Source of the DNA: F1-20-MAGs119 sp041164425
GTDB taxonomy: Bacteria > Actinomycetota > Acidimicrobiia > Acidimicrobiales > Ilumatobacteraceae
Direction of reading: 5' to 3'
Assembly: GCA_041164425.1 (NCBI GenBank)
Contig: JBEAPO010000007.1
Span: forward strand, 1 to 6,749
Length of the DNA stretch: 6,749 nucleotides
The notes under the pieces: model-generated
What the model was told of the DNA's origin: nothing
The model's input: only the letters and a program-made list of their open reading frames with translations
Database searches by the model: none
Part shown: positions 1-5,804 of the stretch, piece by piece
How the letters are laid out: every line of letters starts with the position of its first letter
Numbering within the stretch: position 1 is the stretch's first letter
Made by a program: the position numbers and the translations under genes

Positions 1-140
1 TTTCCGGCGCGGGCCTTGCCGCCGTGACGATCGCCGGCTTGTTCGTCGGTTTGAACCTGCGCGACGCTCAGGTTCGACGTAATGCCGGTGCCGCCACAGC
101 CGCCGACGGCGAACACCGCGAAGTTGCCACCAGCCGCTGA
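1..140 (+). CDS. C-terminal end of a probable integral membrane protein (5' partial)
   Basis: One frame is open from the left edge (first full codon at base 3) to a TGA at 138-140, giving 45 residues with no start in the window. The visible part begins with a hydrophobic stretch (GLAAVTIAGLFVGLNL) that could be a last transmembrane helix. It is followed by a polar, Arg-rich tail ending in EVATSR, as expected for a cytoplasmic C-terminus. This layout is common in MFS-type and other polytopic transporters, but the fragment is too short to name a family. The stop lies 22 bp before the convergent stop of the alcohol dehydrogenase, the same tight packing as the other convergent junctions here. The other two forward frames give less protein-like translations. 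The alternative is chance open sequence; I favour a real gene end because of the clean helix-plus-tail composition. Confidence 0.5.
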   Translation, partial: SGAGLAAVTIAGLFVGLNLRDAQVRRNAGAATAADGEHREVATSR

Positions 141-162
141 CAACGGCCTATTCGTTCCTGCG

Positions 163-1110
163 TCAGCAGGGGTTGGCGACGAGGCGACCCGTGATGCGGT
201 GGTGCTGAAGGTCGTCGAGACCCTTGGCGATGTCGAGAAAGTCGATCTTCGTGATCTTCGGGTCAACCGCGCCTGAAGCGAAGAGCTCATAGACCTCGGT
301 GACGTCGTCGCGAGTACCGCCGGTGGAGCCGAGGACATTGATCTCGGAAATGATCATGGGCATCGTGTCGAGCGTGAACTCGAGCTTGCCCATGCCGACG
401 AGGACGACGGTGCCCGCGCGTCGCACCGCGTTGACCGCGGCGCGCGTGGTGGTACCGAAGCCCGCGTAGTCGACGATCAGGTCGAAACCCTTGCCCGCCC
501 ATTCCGACGCGTCACGCACGACGGACTGCGCACCGATTTCCTCGGCCGTGGGCCAGGCGGCCTCGTTCGGTTCGGCGACGTGCACTTCGGCGCCGCGCAA
601 CACCGCGACGCGCGCGCCGATTTGGCCCAGTCCACCAAGGCCGATGACGCCGACCTTCATGCCTGACTGCACATGACCGCGTGACACCATCGCGTGATAC
701 GACGTCATGCCCGCGTCGGTCCCGACCGCGGCGAGATCGAACGACAGCGAGTCGGGCATCGGCACGAGTTCGATGGGCTTGGCGAGGTACTTGGTGGTGA
801 AGCCACCGTGACGCGAGAACCCCGGCGCGCCAAGGCCAACCGTCGGGCACACACCGACACGATCGCCGATCTTCACGTCGGCTATGTCGGGACCGATTGC
901 CGAAACGACGCCGGCGATTTCGTGGCCGAGGATGAGAGGCGTGAACGCCACACGCGACATCCAAATCGGGTCGATCATCACACCGACGTCGGAGTGACAC
1001 AGGCCGGCACCCTTCACGTCGAGTACCACCTCACCCGGCCCCGGCACCGGGTCGTCGATGTCGAGCAGTTGCAGGGGCGCATTCGTTGCGGTGAAACACC
1101 AACCCTTCAT
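163..1110 (-). CDS. Zinc-dependent alcohol dehydrogenase (MDR superfamily), lacking the structural-zinc lobe
   Basis: A 315-residue medium-chain dehydrogenase/reductase, predicted to be a soluble NAD(P)-dependent alcohol/aldehyde oxidoreductase. The N-terminal GroES-like domain carries the catalytic zinc site: Cys38-His39 in GAGLCHSD, His63-Glu64 in LILGHEIAG, and probably Asp132 in TDAGMTSYHA. The Rossmann domain has GLGGLG at 157-162, with an acidic residue (Glu180) at the end of the second strand, which favours NAD over NADP. The usual four-cysteine structural-zinc loop is absent: where it would sit, about 86-105, there is VCPTVGLGAPGFSRHGGF with one cysteine. This partly explains the short length against a usual ~340-350. 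I chose ATG at 1110; an in-frame TTG at 1119 would add three residues. Neither has a clear ribosome binding site, but TACTCT lies 8 bases before the ATG, so the mRNA may be leaderless. The gene diverges from the CMD-like gene 18 bp away. The substrate cannot be assigned. Confidence 0.93.
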   Translation of the reverse strand: MKGWCFTATNAPLQLLDIDDPVPGPGEVVLDVKGAGLCHSDVGVMIDPIWMSRVAFTPLILGHEIAGVVSAIGPDIADVKIGDRVGVCPTVGLGAPGFSRHGGFTTKYLAKPIELVPMPDSLSFDLAAVGTDAGMTSYHAMVSRGHVQSGMKVGVIGLGGLGQIGARVAVLRGAEVHVAEPNEAAWPTAEEIGAQSVVRDASEWAGKGFDLIVDYAGFGTTTRAAVNAVRRAGTVVLVGMGKLEFTLDTMPMIISEINVLGSTGGTRDDVTEVYELFASGAVDPKITKIDFLDIAKGLDDLQHHRITGRLVANPC

Positions 1111-1128
1111 GGAGTGCAAGAGTACGGC
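1111..1128. promoter_or_regulatory. 18-bp divergent spacer between the ADH and CMD-like start codons
   Basis: The two opposite ATG codons are separated by 18 bases only. That cannot hold two full promoters, so at least the -35 elements must lie inside the opposite coding sequences. For the minus-strand ADH, TACTCT (matching TAnnnT) sits 8 bases before the ATG, compatible with a leaderless transcript. No similar box or convincing Shine-Dalgarno is seen for the plus-strand gene. Promoter assignment is an inference from spacing and one hexamer. Confidence 0.35.
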
Positions 1129-1710
1129 ATGGACTCCACCTCACCACGAGACGCAACACGCCCCTCTCAGCCGCGCATTCGACCCATCTCACCGGTCACG
1201 GCGGAGATCGAAGAGATCTTGACGGGCAGCATCAAATCAGTCAACGGCGAGTACCTGAACCTGTTCGGCACGATGGCTCACCATCCGAAGATGTTGAAGC
1301 GGTTTCTCGGTTTCGGTGGATTCTTCTTGAACCGCGGTCTGTTGCCTGCACGCGAACGCGAGATCGTGATCCTGCGCGTCGGGTGGAATACAGGTTCCGT
1401 ATACGAGTTCGGCCAACACACGGTGATCGGACGCAATTGCGGGCTGCGCGACGACGAGATTGCCGCCCTTGCCCACGACGTGTCGCCTCATCCGTGGTCG
1501 GTACGCGACCGTGACTTGATCGTGATGACCGACGAGATCTGTGCCAACGACTGCGTGAGCGACCCGACATGGCAAGAGCTCCGCGCCGGTTGGACCGACG
1601 CGGAGCTCTGTGAACTCGTTCTTCTGGTTGGGCTGTACCGAATGGTGGCGGGCTTCCTCAACACCATGGGTGTGGAGTTGGACCCGGACACTCCCGGCTG
1701 GCCGGACTAA
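1129..1710 (+). CDS. Carboxymuconolactone decarboxylase / AhpD-like family protein without the CxxC pair
   Basis: A 193-residue all-helical protein of the CMD/AhpD-like fold, in the usual length range. The core is LPAREREIVILRVGWNTGSVYEFGQH (72-97, read in two parts: the AREREIVILR helix, then YEFGQH), followed by GLRDDEIAAL (105-114) and a C-terminal helix pair. In AhpD peroxidases the active site is Cys-x-x-Cys-x-x-x-His. Here His97 is kept but the cysteine positions hold Ser90 and Glu93, so thiol-disulfide peroxidase activity is unlikely. The Glu/His arrangement fits the decarboxylase or other non-redox members; the actual reaction is unknown. ATG 1129 is preferred; GTG 1114 is in frame but has no Shine-Dalgarno. 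A GGAG at 1111-1114 is too far from the ATG (14 bases) to be convincing. It is divergent from the ADH, and its TAA overlaps the TAG of the convergent lipoprotein gene. Family confidence is high, function low. Confidence 0.9.
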   Translation: MDSTSPRDATRPSQPRIRPISPVTAEIEEILTGSIKSVNGEYLNLFGTMAHHPKMLKRFLGFGGFFLNRGLLPAREREIVILRVGWNTGSVYEFGQHTVIGRNCGLRDDEIAALAHDVSPHPWSVRDRDLIVMTDEICANDCVSDPTWQELRAGWTDAELCELVLLVGLYRMVAGFLNTMGVELDPDTPGWPD

Positions 1711-3518
1711 CCGCCCGGAACCGTTGCCACCGGCCGGAGCGGCGGAAGGTTTCCGCTACCCGCGGGTGCCGTTGCCGTTGGTGTCTTGGTCGGAGTGGAC
1801 GGGTCACCCGCTGGTGTCTTGGTCGGAGTAGTCGGGTCACCCGCTGGTGTCTTGGTCGGAGTGGACGGGTCACCCGCTGGTGTCTTTGTCGGAGTGGACG
1901 GGTCACCCGTTGTGGTCCGTCCGGCCGCCGGTGTCACTTCGGCAACTCGATCGTCGCGTGCAGGCAGACCCGGCTTCGTTTCGGGAGCCGCCAGAGTCTC
2001 GGGCATCGGACGTTTTACCTGGGTGTTGTCCAACTCGCCTTCTTCGGTGGTGACCTTTTCGTTGCCGTTGGCGTCGATGGTCTTACGCTCGATTTCGTTG
2101 TCGCCCTTTTGGGTGAGGATCTCGACGTTTGCGTTCGGGTCGACACCGTCGCGACCGGGTGTGCGCACGTCGACGGCAGGCGCTTCGGGCGTGACCTCGA
2201 CGTTGACCTGCTCGCCGTTCGGCGCGGTGACCTGCACGTCGAGCTGTTCACCCGTCGTCGAGATCTCGTTGCCCTCACCGTTCGACGATGCGACGAGGTT
2301 GCCGTCAGCGAGTGACAACACCACGTTCGGGTCGTTGGCCTTCACTGCACCGTCGCTGACTTCGATCGGTCCGTTGTCAGAGCCGGACGTCTCGATACGA
2401 ACCGCGGCCTTGGGCGTGAAGCCCGAGACACGCGACGCGTCGGGAAGATTGAACTCGAGCGTCTGATCGGAGGGAACCCACACGAGGTAGTCGCTCGGTG
2501 CACCGGGGTCTTGCGGAGCCGACGAACGCACCGGACGGATACTCACACCGCTTGGCGCGGCCTGACCGGGACGCACGGAACCACCCGGGGTGGTGATCGA
2601 CCAGTTCAGTGCAGCCGAGCGGATGAGCAACAGCGACTTGGTGACATCGCCGTTGCCCTTACCGAACGGGATCTTCGCCGCGTCACGTGCGCTCATCGAA
2701 GTGATGTCGAGGTCCTTCGGACCACCCGTCCAAGCAGCCGGATCGTTGTTCGGATCGGCGCCCGAGTATGGGAACGACCACGTCTCGTTGGCGAGGTCGA
2801 CATCGACCCAGCGGTCTTGGCCCGGCCAGTTCGAGTCATAGATCTTGATTCGCGCCTTGTCGGCACCCGAGTACTCGATGGCGTACGGCAGAACCGCGTG
2901 GCCACCTTCGGCCGTGTAGACGGCGAGGGTGTAGACCGCCTTCTTCGAGGCGAAAGCCGACTCGAGAGCAGCGACTTTGTCCTTCAACGACTTGCCCTGC
3001 CAACCGATGGTCTCTTCCTGGGTCGACTGGAAGAACTGCGTCGCGAACGCGCGCATGATGTCCTTGGTGACCGTCGGGTCCATCGTCAACTGCACGCTGG
3101 GCGGCGTCTTGCCGGCGGCGAAACGATTGGCCGACAGCACGGCGAAACCCTCGCAATGACCCGCGGCGCGGTTGTCGTTCACCATTGCGGCCCATGCCGC
3201 GGCTTCTGCCGTCGGTTCACACGGGTTGCTCCCCTCGACGCACACGTCGGGGCCGCTACCGAACATCGCCACCAGGTCTTCGGCACCGAAAACCTCGGGC
3301 GAGGCAGCCGCACCGAAGTTCGCGAATGCGAATCCATCCGGGTTTGGCGCAAGACCAAGGTCGACGTTGACACCCTTGGCTTCGGGCACCGTGATGTCGG
3401 CCGCCTTGCTGTCGCCACCTCCTTCAGCGGCACCGCCGCCGCCGCCACCGCCGCCGCCACAGGCAGCCAGGAGTGCGACCGATGCCGTTACGGCGAGGAC
3501 ACGTCGTTTCGTTCTCAT
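1707..3518 (-). CDS. Secreted lipoprotein with cysteine-peptidase-like (Cys-His-Asp/Asn) core and Thr/Pro-rich repeat tail
   Basis: A 603-residue predicted lipoprotein. ATG 3518 is chosen because AAGGGTG lies just upstream and the signal peptide then starts with MRTKRR, followed by a hydrophobic stretch and the lipobox LAAC with Cys20. Two upstream in-frame starts (3569, 3533) only lengthen the positive end. Nine glycines follow Cys20. Residues ~90-300 look like a papain-like/C39-like fold: GHCEGFAVLSA with Cys122, GGHAVLPYAIEY with His207, and IKIYDSNWPG with Asp228/Asn230, in the canonical Cys, His, Asp/Asn order. Cys93 and Cys100 could form a disulfide. Residues ~310-500 appear beta-rich and acidic. 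Residues ~538-580 are four tandem copies of GDPSTPTKTPA, then a Pro-rich end. It lies 41 bp downstream of the FG-GAP lipoprotein on the same strand and overlaps the convergent CMD-like stop by 4 bp. Peptidase activity is inferred from motif order; it could be an inactive or transglutaminase-like relative. I do not recognise a named family. Confidence 0.88.
   Translation of the reverse strand: MRTKRRVLAVTASVALLAACGGGGGGGGGAAEGGGDSKAADITVPEAKGVNVDLGLAPNPDGFAFANFGAAASPEVFGAEDLVAMFGSGPDVCVEGSNPCEPTAEAAAWAAMVNDNRAAGHCEGFAVLSANRFAAGKTPPSVQLTMDPTVTKDIMRAFATQFFQSTQEETIGWQGKSLKDKVAALESAFASKKAVYTLAVYTAEGGHAVLPYAIEYSGADKARIKIYDSNWPGQDRWVDVDLANETWSFPYSGADPNNDPAAWTGGPKDLDITSMSARDAAKIPFGKGNGDVTKSLLLIRSAALNWSITTPGGSVRPGQAAPSGVSIRPVRSSAPQDPGAPSDYLVWVPSDQTLEFNLPDASRVSGFTPKAAVRIETSGSDNGPIEVSDGAVKANDPNVVLSLADGNLVASSNGEGNEISTTGEQLDVQVTAPNGEQVNVEVTPEAPAVDVRTPGRDGVDPNANVEILTQKGDNEIERKTIDANGNEKVTTEEGELDNTQVKRPMPETLAAPETKPGLPARDDRVAEVTPAAGRTTTGDPSTPTKTPAGDPSTPTKTPAGDPTTPTKTPAGDPSTPTKTPTATAPAGSGNLPPLRPVATVPGG
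1780..1911. repeat. Four-unit 33-bp coding tandem repeat
   Basis: Four head-to-tail 33-bp units at 1780-1812, 1813-1845, 1846-1878 and 1879-1911. Units 1 and 3 are identical; unit 2 differs from them at two bases and unit 4 at two. Read on the minus strand they encode the 11-residue unit GDPSTPTKTPA, with Ser to Thr in one copy, inside the C-terminal tail of the lipoprotein. The unit is a multiple of three, so copy-number change would keep the frame. Near identity at DNA level indicates recent duplication or gene conversion. Confidence 0.95.
3432..3458. repeat. Trinucleotide run encoding nine glycines after the lipobox cysteine
   Basis: Nine consecutive Gly codons (GGC with two GGT interruptions, minus strand) directly follow the lipid-attachment Cys20 of the lipoprotein at 1707-3518. 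They make a flexible linker next to the membrane. The run is slippage-prone, but any change by whole triplets keeps the frame. Shorter glycine runs occur in the FG-GAP lipoprotein (4 Gly) and the molybdoenzyme (5 Gly). Confidence 0.85.
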
Positions 3519-3559
3519 TTGGTCACCCTTCATGCGTCGACCCAACCGTCCGATGGAGT

Positions 3560-4585
3560 TTACGACCACGCGCCGTTGGCGCGGATGAAGACGTTTGCTG
3601 CGCCGGCACCGGCGTTCGGGCCACCCACTGCGAGGGTGTTGCCATCGGCCGAAAGAGCGACCGACGTTCCGAAGTTCGCCTTGGCAGCGGGTGTCGCCAA
3701 GGTGAGGACTTGCTGGAGAGCCCAGCTGCCGTCACGCGTGAACACGCTTGCCGTGCCTTGGTCGGCGTTGCCGTCGACGTCGGCGCCCGTGGCACCAACC
3801 GCGAGCGTGCCGCCGTCGGACGAGAGCGAGACCGAGTAACCGAACAGGTCGCCTGCTGCGCCATTCTCGCCGGTGACCGTCTTTTGAAGCGACCACTTGC
3901 CGCCCTGACGACCGAACACCGATGCGCTGCCCTGTGCCTTGTTGCCATCAACGGTTGCGTACACCGCACCCACCGCAATGGTGTTGCCATCTGACGACAT
4001 GGCGATCGAGTAGCCGAACCAGTCGCTTGCTGCACCGTCGACGGTGAGAACTCCCTGCTCGGCCCATCTGCCACCGCTGCGGGTGAAAACCGTGACCGAA
4101 CCCTGGTCGGCGTTGCCGTTCACGTCGGCGTAAAGCGCGCCGACTGCAAGTGTGCTGCCGTCGGTGGAGAGCACGACCGCCCCGCCGAACGCATCGCCGC
4201 TTTGACCCTTTGATTGAACGAGCGAAATCGCCTCATTGGCCGTCGCCGGTGGCACGGTGGTGTCGCCCGCGGCGGGCACCGTGGAGACACCCGGAACCGT
4301 GGTCTCGCCGGCCGGATCCGTCGAATCGGTGGGAGCAGCAGAGTCGGTGGGCGCGAGTGTGGTTTCGGACGAACCTTCGATCGTCGTCGATGAACCACCG
4401 GTCCAGTCGAACAACGTGGTGGGCGCACCGCCATCTGCGGGCACCGTGGTGAAAGCGTTGTTCTTCACGCGTGTGGTGTCGGTGGCTTCGGAATCACCCC
4501 CGCCTCCACAGGCTGCGAGTGTTGCGGTCACCGCCAGAACCGCGGTTGCAGCGGTGATGGTGCGGAAAAGCGACGTACGTGTCAT
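3560..4585 (-). CDS. FG-GAP repeat beta-propeller lipoprotein
   Basis: A 341-residue predicted lipoprotein. The ATG at 4585 is preceded by AGGGGAG at 4589-4595. The signal peptide begins MTRTSLFRT and ends in the lipobox LAAC with Cys26, followed by four glycines. Residues ~30-115 form a Thr/Ser/Pro-rich linker. Residues ~118-341 contain four FG-GAP repeats with FG at about 133, 190, 248 and 305, a regular period of 57-58 residues. Each has an LSxDGxTLAVGA strand, a loop such as DVNGNADQG (154-162) or DVDGNADQG (269-277) resembling calcium-binding propeller loops, and an xVFxRxGGxW strand. The fourth copy ends at GAWS, just after the Trp strand. The segment EAISLVQSKGQSGD before the first FG matches the strand the last copy lacks, suggesting Velcro-type closure. 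Such domains usually serve in binding; the partner is unknown. It lies 85 bp after the molybdoenzyme and 41 bp before the next lipoprotein. Confidence 0.9.
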   Translation of the reverse strand: MTRTSLFRTITAATAVLAVTATLAACGGGGDSEATDTTRVKNNAFTTVPADGGAPTTLFDWTGGSSTTIEGSSETTLAPTDSAAPTDSTDPAGETTVPGVSTVPAAGDTTVPPATANEAISLVQSKGQSGDAFGGAVVLSTDGSTLAVGALYADVNGNADQGSVTVFTRSGGRWAEQGVLTVDGAASDWFGYSIAMSSDGNTIAVGAVYATVDGNKAQGSASVFGRQGGKWSLQKTVTGENGAAGDLFGYSVSLSSDGGTLAVGATGADVDGNADQGTASVFTRDGSWALQQVLTLATPAAKANFGTSVALSADGNTLAVGGPNAGAGAANVFIRANGAWS

Positions 4586-4670
4586 GAACTCCCCTGTCGT
4601 GCAAGTTGCGAGCAGATTAGTGCCCGTCGCCGCGATTGTGTCAGCAGACCTGACGGCAAATTTCCGCGCT
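4586..4670 (-). promoter_or_regulatory. Possible promoter and small inverted repeat upstream of the FG-GAP lipoprotein gene
   Basis: On the minus strand this 85-bp gap holds CTGACA (4639-4644) and TAATCT (4614-4619) separated by 19 bp. These are near-consensus hexamers, but the spacing is longer than the usual 17. A small inverted repeat, GTCAG/CTGAC with a 5-base loop (4640-4654), overlaps the CTGACA. It could be an operator or chance; it is too weak and lacks a U-tract, so it is not a convincing terminator. If the promoter is real, the two lipoprotein genes could be expressed independently of the molybdoenzyme. Confidence 0.25.
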
Positions 4671-5723
4671 TCAGATCACGTCGATCGTGACTTGGTGCAG
4701 CCCCGTCGCGCCGCTCGGCACCACGTCGCGTTCCGCCTCGTCTTGGTGGACTCCGTCGCGGTCGGTCACTCGTACCGCCACACGGTGCTCACCCACCGCA
4801 AGATCGAGATGGCCCCGCCACACCACCCAGGCGTCGCCGCTGTCCTGTTCGACGATTTCTGCCGCGACCCATTCGCCCGTGCCGTCACGCAATTCCACGG
4901 CTCGCACTCCTGTGCGCGGCGCCCACGCGAACCCTGCGAAAGTGACCTTGCCTGCGGAATGGCGGCTCTTCGACCGCGGCAGGTCGATACGGCTCGAAGC
5001 CAACATCGGTGCCTCGCGAGCCCAACCGCGTTGCAGCCAATACGGGTCGAACGCATCCCAAGTCGTGACGTTGATGTCGGTCACCCACTTCGTAGCGGAA
5101 ACGAACCCGAAGAGTCCGGGCACGACCATCCGCGCGGGAAAACCATGCACGTTTGACAGCACTTCGCCGTTCATGTGCGTCGCCAACATCGCGGGTCGTC
5201 CGTCGAGAACGCCCGACACCGGCGTACCGCACGTCCAACCATCGGCACTGCGACTGACCAGTTGCTCGGCTGCCGGATCGATACCTGCCATCGCCAATAC
5301 GTCGGCGAGATACACCCCACCCCAGCGGGCATTGCCGATCAGGTCGCCACCCACCTTGTTCGAGACACAGCCGAGTGTGATCACGTGCTCGACGAATGGC
5401 ATGTCCACGATGTCGGCATAAGTGAGCGTCACCTCTTTGCCGACCATGCCGTGAATGCGCAGCGACCAATCGTCTGCGGTCAACCGTGGGTGCATCTTGC
5501 CCACCGTGTCGATAATGAAGAAGTCTGACTCGGGCGTCAGAAACGCGAGATCGTCGACCGTCGTGGGCACCGTCGGACGCAGGTCGATCACTCCGTTCGA
5601 CAAACCATCTTCCGACGCACCCCCGCCGCCACCGTTGATCAAAGCGAGCAGCGCCGAGCCACCGACGACCGCACCGAGCGCCGACCCAATGAGGGCCCGC
5701 CGTGACATTTGGGATGCCGCCAT
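4671..5723 (-). CDS. Tat-exported molybdopterin-dependent oxidoreductase, sulfite oxidase family
   Basis: A 350-residue protein of the sulfite oxidase/YedY superfamily. The N-terminus has a twin-arginine motif (SRRALIG, 7-13) followed by a hydrophobic segment and a five-glycine linker, so the enzyme is probably exported folded with its cofactor, or stays anchored. The molybdopterin-binding domain spans about 50-225. It contains ITLGCVSNKVGGDLIGNARW with the predicted Mo-ligand Cys119, then NVHGFPARMVVPGLFG (191-206) and ATKWVTDI (210-217). The remaining ~250-350 match the Ig-like Mo-co dimerisation domain, ending in HQVTIDVI. No haem-binding CxxCH and no fused transmembrane block is seen, unlike some longer actinobacterial relatives. 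ATG 5723 is preferred, with AAGG a few bases upstream; ATG 5708 lacks a ribosome binding site. Sulfite as substrate is not established; other S- or N-oxides are possible. It is first in a three-gene run of exported proteins and divergent from the VIT transporter gene. Confidence 0.93.
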   Translation of the reverse strand: MAASQMSRRALIGSALGAVVGGSALLALINGGGGGASEDGLSNGVIDLRPTVPTTVDDLAFLTPESDFFIIDTVGKMHPRLTADDWSLRIHGMVGKEVTLTYADIVDMPFVEHVITLGCVSNKVGGDLIGNARWGGVYLADVLAMAGIDPAAEQLVSRSADGWTCGTPVSGVLDGRPAMLATHMNGEVLSNVHGFPARMVVPGLFGFVSATKWVTDINVTTWDAFDPYWLQRGWAREAPMLASSRIDLPRSKSRHSAGKVTFAGFAWAPRTGVRAVELRDGTGEWVAAEIVEQDSGDAWVVWRGHLDLAVGEHRVAVRVTDRDGVHQDEAERDVVPSGATGLHQVTIDVI

Positions 5724-5804
5724 GACCTTGAGTCAACCCTGACCTGCGTCACATTGCCGAATCGAGTGACACCTTCACCGTGTGACATCGGTAGTTTGTG
5801 GTTC
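5724..5804. promoter_or_regulatory. Divergent control region with GTGAC/GTCAC boxes and a possible leaderless promoter
   Basis: This is the 81-bp spacer between the molybdoenzyme start and the VIT transporter start. GTGACA occurs at 5766-5771 and 5782-5787, in direct repeat 16 bases apart. GTCAC at 5748-5752 faces the first copy as an inverted partner. The stretch 5766-5786 can also be read as GTGACAC-N7-GTGTGAC, an imperfect palindrome. TAGTTT (5792-5797) lies 7 bases before the ATG at 5805, the spacing expected for a -10 box of a leaderless mRNA, and there is no clear Shine-Dalgarno. The boxes are visible; their role as an operator is inferred. Confidence 0.35.

Noticed and set aside
82..276. 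Small plus-strand open frame of 64 codons
   Set aside because: It overlaps the ends of the membrane-protein fragment and the ADH, with no ribosome binding site or recognisable feature.
694..1128. Upstream extension of the CMD-like open frame by 145 codons
   Set aside because: The extra part is antisense to the alcohol dehydrogenase and has an Arg/His-rich shadow composition; the family domain starts after ATG 1129.
1780..1911. CRISPR array or regulatory iteron array
   Set aside because: The 33-bp units are contiguous with no spacers, lie inside a coding region and keep the reading frame, so they are a protein-coding tandem repeat.
1786..2466. Plus-strand open frame (226 codons) starting with GSPAGVLVGV repeats
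   Set aside because: The repeats are the reverse reading of the 33-bp coding repeat; the minus strand has the lipobox, ribosome binding site and domain evidence.
2511..3839. Long plus-strand open frame (442 codons) across the two lipoprotein genes
   Set aside because: It is antisense to clear lipoprotein genes, is Arg/His/Thr-rich as expected for reverse-frame high-GC sequence, and shows no domain or signal. Long shadow frames are common at this GC.
4640..4654. Rho-independent terminator after the molybdoenzyme gene
   Set aside because: The stem is only 5 bp and is not followed by a T-run on the minus strand.
4236..5156. Plus-strand open frame (306 codons) opposite the FG-GAP and molybdoenzyme genes
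   Set aside because: It spans an intergenic gap and two antisense genes; its Val/Ser-rich start is the reverse reading of the Thr/Pro linker. No family features.
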